From positions 15,245,424-15,309,423 of the forward strand of contig NC_079893.1 of assembly GCF_024868665.1 (NCBI RefSeq): a stretch of 64,000 nt of DNA, given 5' to 3'. A model generated the notes under the pieces. The model ran no database searches. It was not told the origin of the DNA and saw nothing but the letters and a program-made list of their open reading frames with translations. The DNA comes from Triplophysa rosa. Taxonomy: Eukaryota; Chordata; Actinopteri; Cypriniformes; Nemacheilidae. Each line of letters opens with the position of its first letter. Position 1 is the stretch's first letter. The translations under genes were made by a program, and so were the position numbers. Below, piece by piece: positions 53,858-64,000 of the stretch.

Positions 53858-55247
53858 CAACCCGAATTCCGGAAATGTTGGGACTTTTTTAAAATTGAAT
53901 AAAACGAAAATTAAAAGACTTTCATATCACATGAGCCAATATTTTATTCACAATAGAACATAGAGAACAAAGTTTACACTGAGAAATTTTACAATTGTAT
54001 GCACAAAATGAGCTCATTTCAAATTTGATGCACGCAACAGGTCTCAAAAAAGTTGGTACGGGGGCAACAAAGTGTTGAAAAAGCAAGACATTTTGAAAAG
54101 ATTCAGCTGGAAGAACATCTAGCTACTGGTCTGTAACATGATTATCTATAAAAGGGATGTCTTAAAGAGGCAGATTCTCTCAGAAGTATAAGAAGGGCAG
54201 AGGCTCTTCAATTTGTGAAAGAGTGTGTAAAAAGATTGTGGAACAACGTTCATCAACGTCAAATTGCAAAGGCTTTGCAAATCTCATAATCTACAGTGCA
54301 TAACATCATCAAAAGATTCAGAGAAACTGGAGAAATCTCTGTGCGTGAGAGACAAGGCCGAAGACCTTTGTTGGATGTCTGTGGTCTTTGGGCCCTCAGA
54401 TGACACTGCGTCACTCATCGGCATGATTCTGCCATTCACATTACTAAATGGGACCAGGAATACTTCCAAAACCACTGTCGGTAAACACAATCCACCGTGC
54501 TATCGGCAGATGCCAACTAAAGCTCTATCATGCAAAAAAGAAGCCATATGTGAACATGGTCCTGATGTGCCGTCATGTCCTGTGGGCCAAGGCTCGTTTC
54601 AAATGGACTGTTTCAGTGTATGTTCAGAAAAGTCCAAATTTAGAAATCACGGATGCTGTGTCCTCCAGGTTAAAGTGGAGAGACACCTTCCAGTGTGTTA
54701 TTAGCATTCAGTTCAAAAACCTACATAGATGACGTCTACTTTTAGGGAAGGCCTTGTGTATTTCAGCAGGACAATGCAAATCACATAATGCAGCTATTAC
54801 AACAGCATGGCTTCGTAGAAGAAGAGTCCAGGTGCTGAATTGGCCTGCCTGTAGTCCAGATCTTTCACCTATAGAGAACATTTGGCGCACCATTAAACGA
54901 AAATACGTCAAAGACGACCATGAACTCTTCAGCGGCTGGAAACCTATATCAGGCAAGAATGGGATCAAATTCCAACACCAAAACTCCGAAAAACTCATAA
55001 CCTCAATCCCCAGACATCTAACTGTTTTTTAAAGAAGAGGAGATGCTACACCATGGTAAAAATGTCCCCGTCCCAACTATTTTGAGACTAAAATGCATAA
55101 AATTGTAAAATTTCTCAGTTTAAACATTTGTTATGTTCTCTATGTTCTATTGTGAATAAAATATTGGCTCATGTGATTTCAAAGTCTTTTAGTTTTCATT
55201 TTATTCAAATTTAAAAATACGTCCCAACATTTCCGGAATTCGGGTTG
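53858..55247 (+). mobile_element. Tc1-like element 1 with long inverted ends
   Basis: Starts CAACCCGAATTCCGGAAATG and ends with its reverse complement, flanked by TA on both sides (53856-53857, 55248-55249). The inverted repeats continue with small differences for roughly 180 bp each side. The interior holds a decayed Tc1-type transposase on the plus strand. Confidence 0.92.
54200..55032 (+). pseudogene. Tc1-like transposase 1, decayed
   Basis: Paired-type DNA-binding domain remnant QIAKALQISQSTVHNIIKRF (with a stop within) followed by RETGEISVRERQGRRP. The C-terminal half appears in another frame: FQQDNANH-type sequence with the second catalytic Asp at about 54770, then WPACSPDLSPIENIWRTIKR with the final acidic residue. 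Several stops and shifts separate these, for example near 54290 and 54740. Enzymatically dead. Confidence 0.85.
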
Positions 55248-55275
55248 TACATATACATACATATATATATATATA

Positions 55276-57411
<2,136 letters not shown>

Positions 57412-57416
57412 CATAC

Positions 57417-58939
57417 CATTATTGCGTTATCTGCCTACTTTCTTATGTTACACTTTTAAATGTTGCGTAAATGTAAAGTTTTCCCAGCGTCAACCTTATA
57501 TACATATAAACTGTGTTGGGAGAGATCCCCTATTTCTTTTAACATTTTAAGCAGGTGTCCTTCATACAAACTTTAGAAATGCACAAGAAGGAAGCATCGT
57601 GTTTTTAATAGGTTTCACTGTTAAGCCTTGGCTTTAGGATTCCTTAACAACTTTTCATTGTGTATGTTAACATTAGGCTCCTTTAACAGACTGGAACAGG
57701 CTTTGGAAAAAAAATGACAACAAGGTGAACAAAACTTCTCTCCAAATTCAAGATAAAAGATGAAAAGCAGTCCCTGCATAATATAAAACTAGCTACGACA
57801 GTCGCAATCCAAATAAGATGAGGTGAAAATGAACGAATGTGGATGACAGCATTTTTGCTCTACTACAATTTTGAGCATTACAGCCAATCAAGTTCATACT
57901 ATGAATATACTGGCCAATCAGAGGCGTTTGAATGATTCACCCGTGAAGAAGAGCTGTGCTGAAGTGTGCCATAATTGATAAACGCTTCTCACCTTGTTTT
58001 GCAGCGTGTAAAACATTTTCATGTATTCTAATATCTGAAAGTAATAATCAAGATTACAACATCAAGGGCAATAATCAGCATCAATGATTTTGTTTAATCT
58101 TGTCCTATGGAATGTGTATATGTTTTATCAGATATATGCTGCTTGGATCCACATCAGTTTAAAGACACCTCTGGTTCTGCTTTGTTTCTGTTTAAATTAA
58201 ACAAGTTATCAGGGTTAAACTATGTTTTCAACATTTCATTATTTATATTTTATAATTTATTTAATCTACATACTTTTAGAATTACTTGAATCTCATTATG
58301 TTGTGCAACACATTTGTGACAAACTCTGGGAAGTAAATTATCACTTGCACCTCGAATCAGAAATTCTAGGATTTATTTATTTATAATAATAAATATTTAT
58401 AAATATAATTATTATAATTTATAAACTCTAGCTCCACCACTGGTTCAGAGAGTAATAAAATGCACAGAAATGATTTAAAAGCAAAAAAAACAAAAACACA
58501 ATTCACATACCTGTAATGAACAGTTTAGGAACCAAACGGCTTATACTGAGAATTGCTGCATCCCTAATATCTACAAATATTTCATGAATGAGGCCCATTG
58601 TCTTAAAGGAGTATTGAAATCACTATTAATGTTGCCTCTTGCTCATCTCTAGTGTTAGATGAATTCTAAGTGCAAAACATGGCTGCTGTTGTTTGTATGT
58701 GAAAAGGTAATTTAATTAATTGATAGAAACCTGGGGCCAGTAGAGGACAAGACTAAAATAAGAATTATCATAGCAGAGAAAGAGCTCTGGCAAAAAAATG
58801 ATACAAATGTGGAGTAACAGTTTTTTTTTTTTAATGTGCACGTTTATCAGTTATCTGTCCATTTAGAATTAGACAATTAATCCACCTGACAAAAACAGTC
58901 TTTCTAAACGTACCAGGAACACATCATTGCAGTGTTTAC
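57417..58939. other. Intron, no gene seen
   Basis: Mostly AT-rich. A short open frame at 58107-58289 has no domain. A TA-rich run lies at about 58370-58430. Confidence 0.5.
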
Positions 58940-59083
58940 CTCTGCATAGACTCTGCTCTCGATGGCCCAGCCATTTATGCCTATATCAGATTGTTTGTGC
59001 TGGAGTTTGTAACCCTTTGCGATGCGAATCATCTGGTGCACCAGATCCAGCCCGGTAATACATTCTGTGATGGGGTGTTCTAC
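58940..59083 (-). CDS. pcca: pcca exon (biotin carboxylase active-site region)
   Basis: A 144-bp, phase-0 exon of 48 codons: [20 protein letters not shown], then [19 protein letters not shown] and AIESRVYAE. It begins inside the QVEHxxTE active-site signature of biotin carboxylases and ends after the conserved Arg of ExRVYAE, which lies at the ATP/bicarbonate site. The acceptor is CTCTCTTAG, the donor GTAAAC. It is the most upstream pcca exon seen; the exon ending in the preceding NTRLQ-type sequence was not found to its right. Confidence 0.93.
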
Positions 59084-59190
59084 CTAAGAGAGAAATACAT
59101 ATACTAATAAGTATTACATATACAATATGTGTGCCTATGCAAATGTATGGATGTGAGGTGGCAAGTGAAGTGAGGATAGTTTGCTTTTAA

Positions 59191-60263
59191 CCCTTTATCG
59201 GGCAAGTTACCATATTTGGTAACTTAATTGACCAATCACAACGGCGTTTTCATGCCTCTCCGTGAGCTTGCGTAAGCGCATGGATGTCTCCCAGTCAATC
59301 AATAGAGATCAGTCTATGTCACAAATAGTGACATCATGGCATGTGCCCAATCAGGAGTTGCCGGGGGCATTCCAAACTTCAGCGTAATTACGGAATTTGT
59401 GAAACATGGATCTGCGCTCCAACCTACTCCTACAAATACATAAATATCATAGAAACAAACAATGATAAGTAGTTGTGTTTAATGTTGAGATAGATGTTAT
59501 TTGCGTAGGATGTCTGGAAATTAGTGAACATTGTTGCTGAAGAATGGTGTGATCATATTTGACCATATGCCTGTTTCAGGTAAATGACAAAGTGTCCATT
59601 TTTAGACATACGCTCGATAATTATAGTAAGTCATACTTTTACTAATAATGCATTAACAAAGGGCAATCGTATTTATTAATGCATTGAATGTTGCCACAGG
59701 TTTGTACAACATTATACAGTGATCCAGTGGGAAAACTAAACTTATTACAGTTTGTATAATAGCTAAATGGCATATATTTGTGTTGATTTTTACTGTGAGT
59801 CTTATTACTGCTAAAATAAGTGGCACCAGCAGTACTTGCTATTTTTCACTTATTATTATATATTTACAATTTATATGTCAATATTCGTTGTTTTCAATAG
59901 ATCTGCACTTCACTGTCACGGTTTTGTGTGTGTTTGTGTTCCTAAATAAAAGACAAAATGTCCTTAAGTAAAAGAAAAATGTTCCTAAATATATATTCTA
60001 TGAAGTTTATATGTTTTATGGATTTATTTATATTTTATATATGTGTCTTATATTTTTAAATATATAAACGTTTTGGGGAAAAATTGACCATAGACCGACG
60101 AGGAACCATATATGGTAACTTTATTGACCTTGCTTTTCAACATAAAAATGATTTTTTTTTCTTTTAAGTCACACAAGTTCAAAAGTCTTGGGATAACCTC
60201 CAATAACACACCAGGGTTGCAATTTAGAATTTCTAAGTATTTCAATAATAGCCCTATAAAGGG
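59191..60263. mobile_element. piggyBac-like non-autonomous element (TTAA)
   Basis: Ends CCCTTTATCGGG and CCCTATAAAGGG, flanked by TTAA at 59187-59190 and 60264-60267. Subterminal ACCATATTTGGTAACTTAAT and ACCATATATGGTAACTTTAT lie near the two ends. Length 1073 bp, with no transposase frame. Confidence 0.8.
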
Positions 60264-60421
60264 TTAATCCAAATAATGTTTTCCTATGTAGTTTTTTGTC
60301 TTGTTTTTTAATAGCTCTAAAATAAGTTATATTTACTCCCAATGAAGTGGTCAACCAATATGAGTTTTTTTAATGGCTAATGCTGATACTGAAATTAAAA
60401 AAGCAATTTGGTCAAACCTCT

Positions 60422-60501
60422 CATGCCTCTCATTTCCTATAATTACAGTTGTGCTATATCTACCAATAGCACAACTGTAATTATAGGAAATGAGAGGCAT
60501 G
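60422..60501. repeat. Perfect 36-bp stem hairpin
   Basis: Arms 60422-60457 (starting CATGCCTCTCATTTCCTATA) and 60466-60501 are exact reverse complements, with an 8-nt loop ATCTACCA. There is no mismatch in the stem. Confidence 0.97.
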
Positions 60502-61068
60502 CAGAAAATTGATAAAAACGAAATAAATATTTACTGTGTTATGACTTTGAAACCAAGATCCAAATGCATCCAGGGCACAAATCTAACCTTTGCCACACCT
60601 GCCAATGGTCACTGACTTGCCTTAAATGGTTGTGATTTTTTTTAACTGGCCATGCTTCTACACCAACTAAACCTATTTTGCTAACACTTCACAGTAACGT
60701 TAACTCTATTAGCTAATATGAATTGGCATTCAAAAAATATTGCATTTCTTAATCTTTATAGGCCCAATTTGGTGATTTCTACATTTCTAATAAATTTTCA
60801 AAATCCAAAGTTGTATCAACTGTATTTGTATCAACTAACATTGACAAAGAGTAATAAATTAATTTAGTAATAATTTTCAATTTTATTGTTTTATTGTAAC
60901 TTCTGTGTGATTCTAGCCGTTATTCTCAGTGTAATAATTTAAATAAATATAGTATGTGTTCTATATCGTTACCTTGTTGTCTGTGGCTGCAGCGTTCTGT
61001 TACAATTATATTATGATATCTTTATTTTCAGTTAAGTTTTAAACTGTGAATTGTTTCATTTAATGAGG
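60502..61068. other. Intron, no gene seen
   Basis: AT-rich, no recognised feature. Confidence 0.5.
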
Positions 61069-61076
61069 CTGATATG

Positions 61077-62105
61077 CAGGCCCGGATTAAGAATTCAGGG
61101 GCCCCTGGGCACAAGTGTCTTGTAGACCCCCCCCCCACATACATAAACATATTCATTTTTCTAAGAATAAAAGGGCAGACTTTGTCAATGATTATACTAT
61201 AAGAGTAATTTGTCCATTTGTTCAACTTTATTTGTGTAACAAGCACTTCGCGACTCACGTTCTTATGTAAGCGTGTAATGGTAAACGGCATTAACGAATA
61301 TTAGTTATACTGTTACGAGTCTGTGTAAGTAAACATTTTGCAATGTATGTAAAAGCACTCTGGATTTTCTAATAACTTAGGCTAAAAATCGGTAAATTAA
61401 GGCAGATAGACCTGATCAACATCAATATAAAATTAATTATTGGCGAAGACACACCAGATACATGTAAAAAAAACTCTTACCTTTTTAAGATTTTAAAGAC
61501 AACCGTGAGGGTATTCTAACTTAACCTATATCTTATATTCACAACAAAGCCGTTCTCATTTACATCTTTTCAGTTTCTATAAAAAGCGGCGATTTTGGCT
61601 ATATTCTTTCACACAGCCTCTGTCATGGTAACCATGTGCATATTTACAGACGAAATGGGTTCATGTTTACACATTCAAACAGTCGATAACAGTGACAGGT
61701 TGTTGGAAATGCTGTTTTGTACTCATTTTATTCAGGAGTCACCTGTGGAATGTGCTGCTTCTTCCTGCCGCTCAATGAGACGATCCCTGCGTGGGGAAAG
61801 AGAGACCTTGCGCTCGCGGGGGACATTTTCCCACTGAAAGCTAAAGTTTATCGGAAAGTCGCTTGATTTATCGCATTGTGCTTCTGAACAAAAGCTGCTA
61901 AAGGGCTTGTAAAAGTTACTAAATCAAGAGACAGACTTGCGTACGTTAGAAACACGGTTTTGTGTGCGCACTTGCGTGTGTGCGGCCAGAGAGGCACACG
62001 GCAGAATGAATATAGCGAAAACATTTTCTCCCCCTTTCTTGGGCCCCAAGCACGTATGGGCCCCTGGGCCTGTGCCCATAATGCCCATTGGATAACCCGG
62101 CCCTG
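61077..62105. mobile_element. hAT element with CTGATATG duplication
   Basis: Ends CAGGCCCGGATTAAG and AACCCGGCCCTG, perfect 8-bp duplications CTGATATG at 61069-61076 and 62106-62113. GGGGCCCCTGGGC near the left is mirrored by GGGCCCCTGGGCCTGTGCCC near the right. 1029 bp, no transposase seen; the frames at 61028-61291 (minus) and 61595-61837 (plus) have no domain. Confidence 0.92.
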
Positions 62106-62113
62106 CTGATATG

Positions 62114-62481
62114 ACTGTCTTTGAATACGTTCACACTGCCAGTCTTAATGCTCAATTCAGACTTTTTGCTCAGATCAGATTTTTTGCTTGGCTGTTAAAA
62201 CTATTTTTTAAAACATGGCCAATATCAGGTCCCAGTGTGACTGTGTCATGGTCATAAACTGAATCACATGCGCAAAAGAACAATAACATATCACACGCAG
62301 AATGCTTTCTTACGCAAGTAAACATGGAGGGCAAGTTAGCAGGTGTGTTGGACTTTATGTGTTGCTGCACAGACTGGTCTCCGTGTGGCAAGGGGTTCCG
62401 TCAGAGCTATATGAGACTATACTCTCTCTCTCTGAAACAGGTATTGTGTCGGCTTTGTGAAAACTAGTCTCTTGGTATAAT
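62114..62481. other. Intron, possible old repeat
   Basis: Starts with CGTTCACACTGCCAGTC, a phrase typical of dispersed fish repeats, but no ends were identified. CT repeat at about 62420. Confidence 0.4.
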
Positions 62482-62785
62482 GGTACATTCACACAGGGCG
62501 TGAATGGGTGACGTTAAGCGTTGCAGAACTGAATTGTGGGTCCGTAGGCGTTGCATCCCTGGCATTGCTCGCCAGAAGTTGAAAATTTCTCAACTTTTCA
62601 AGCACCAACGCAGGCGTCAGCCAGTCAGATCGCCTTATGCAAATAACCTAGTGAAGGCCCTAGCCAATTGCATTCATGACCGGAGAACAATGTGATTCGC
62701 GGTTGTCACTATGACGATCGCGTTGAGCCGCACTTCAGACACTCTCTCCGTAAAGGGCTGTCGCTGACCCCCGTGTGAATGTACC
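62482..62785. mobile_element. MITE with GGTACATTCACAC ends
   Basis: GGTACATTCACACAGGG at the left is mirrored by CCCCGTGTGAATGTACC at the right, 304 bp. Flanks (TAAT, TTAA) do not give a clear duplication. The short open frame inside (62504-62695) has no domain. Confidence 0.7.
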
Positions 62786-63092
62786 TTAAAGGTGTCATGA
62801 TCTAGCCTTGTTTAATGTTTCATACTGTTGTATTCGGTCTACTTTTGACATTCGAGTGGTTTTTACATTCAAAAACATCAAAATCAATAAGTAATAGGCT
62901 ATTTTCTACTTGTGTTTTTTTAAGGCCGGCTCGACAAAACGCTTGGTTTTAATGGGCGTGCCGCATTGAAGACTTGGAAGTAAATGCCCACTGCTATGAT
63001 TGGATAGCAGTTTGCGTAGTAAACTGTGAATTTGTTTAGACACGTAACGTAAATTACACATTAGCCCTATTCGCACGGGATTAGCATTATCT
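62786..63092 (+). repeat. Dispersed repeat R1, copy B
   Basis: Reverse complement of 12105-12420 at high identity, from TTAAAGGTGTCATGA to TTAGCCCTATTCGCAC. It ends in the first bases of the next transposon in both places. Confidence 0.75.
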
Positions 63093-63689
63093 GGGGACTT
63101 CGTGTGATTTAGAAATTACCTCCCCACATCTGTATTTATTGTGGCGCATTTGCACGGGATAAGTGAAGCCTGTGATTTTACTCAAATTTACTGACTTATT
63201 TCCAGGATGTGATGGCAAGGCTTTGCGTATAGTTTTAATTGCCTACAGTTGTATGGTGTTTTTTTAGATATATATGACCGTACCTATCAGCATTTGAGAC
63301 CCATGATCGCGAACCGGCCAGATCACCGCGATTGCGGGTCTCAAATGTTAAGAGAGTTTCCATGATAAAAAAAAAAAACGGGAGACTCCCGGCCAAAACG
63401 ACATTGGCAGGTAATTTATGGATATGACCCAGCACCCGAAATAATATCAAAACACTTCAAAACAGCCTCCATGATTCGCAAATCACAGAGATGCCGATTC
63501 GCATGGGACTAATATTATCACACGACCTCTGTGTTCGTCAAAATATGGTAGGTAATGTGTGAGGAAATTTTTACTTTACAAATTACAGACATGGCCGATT
63601 CGCACAGGATTAAGATCACAGACAACCTCTGCAAATATTACACATGACTAGAGGTCCCCAGGTAATACTAATCCTGTGCGAATAGGGCT
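63063..63689. mobile_element. DNA transposon with AGCCCTATTCGCAC ends
   Basis: The left end AGCCCTATTCGCACGGGATT and right end AATCCTGTGCGAATAGGGCT are inverted over about 39 bp with a few mismatches. The interior has repeated GATTCGCA(C/T)(A/G)GGA words and is otherwise non-coding. The superfamily is not assigned because the flanks give no clear duplication. Confidence 0.7.
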
Positions 63690-64000
63690 ATCAGGGCATA
63701 TCAAGCGATCTCTAACAAAGCAATAGTGACGCATTGTTGATAGTTAATTTAATGACCATTAGCATAGTATTAGCGTGTTCGCTTGCTTTCTGTTTACACT
63801 GTGGAATATCATCTTGCCTCTAGTTTGTCTTGTGTGCTAACTGTTTCTCTTTTTAAGCGTATATACTACGATTCATCGAGCAACCTTGGTATTTCGGAAT
63901 TGCTCTTTAAACCTGGTGAGTTATGGCTTCTATTTTTATTATTGTTACTTGCACCTCATGTCATATGTTTAGCTTAGCCTTCTCTGTCAGCTGCGAGGGT
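63690..64000. other. Intron, no gene seen
   Basis: A short open frame at 63783-63977 shows no domain and is not part of PCCA. Confidence 0.45.

Noticed and set aside
62504..62695. Arg-rich 63-residue frame
   Set aside because: It lies within a MITE and has no recognisable domain.

Overview
The window reads as teleost, most likely cyprinid, nuclear DNA. The one host gene I can support is on the minus strand: propionyl-CoA carboxylase alpha subunit (pcca). Six internal exons are visible in transcriptional order at 59083-58940, 57049-56975, 44118-44050, 43973-43898, 43822-43609 and 25139-25037. Each has GT..AG borders and the reading phase carries across every junction. The gene enters from the right edge side (earlier biotin-carboxylase exons not seen) and its biotin-carrier end is not seen. 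The cyprinid call rests on the transposon families, so it is an inference.

Almost everything else is transposable-element DNA sitting in very large pcca introns (18.5 kb between the exons at 43.6 and 25.1 kb, 12.9 kb between those at 57.0 and 44.1 kb), while two neighbouring introns are only 75-76 bp. Region by region: 1-4.6 kb holds an L2-like LINE joined to a non-autonomous LTR element with internal minisatellites. 4.6-12.4 kb holds an antisense LINE split by an old hAT element that itself carries a solo LTR and MITEs, then another hAT element and LINE scraps. 13.0-23.6 kb holds a decayed Ty3/gypsy element split by hAT-type DNA and by a 3.7-kb LINE. 25-35.4 kb holds the last visible pcca exon, an antisense L2 copy, several hAT/MITE insertions and a ruined gypsy element. 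35.4-41.6 kb holds a complete chromodomain gypsy element (chromovirus) with 597-bp LTRs and a nested solo LTR. 43.6-44.1 kb holds three pcca exons. 44.7-47.0 kb holds a third L2 copy. 48.0-53.2 kb holds a young Ty3/gypsy element whose integrase lies before the reverse transcriptase. 53.9-56.8 kb holds two Tc1-like elements side by side. 57-59 kb holds two pcca exons and a solo LTR. 59.2-63.7 kb holds piggyBac-like, hAT and other repeats plus a perfect 36-bp hairpin.

The most noteworthy items are: (i) the 48.0-53.2 kb element with order gag-PR-IN-RT-RNaseH, as in the Gmr1 group, with target-site duplication and nearly identical LTRs; (ii) an exact 11-nt self-primer arrangement in the 35.4-kb chromovirus, mirrored at 9 of 11 bases and the same spacing in the element at 2.9-4.6 kb; (iii) a solo LTR ending 32 nt upstream of a pcca splice acceptor; (iv) a perfect hairpin at 60422-60501. 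Many insertions have target duplications that can be read directly. All retroelement genes are described as they stand, with their breaks.
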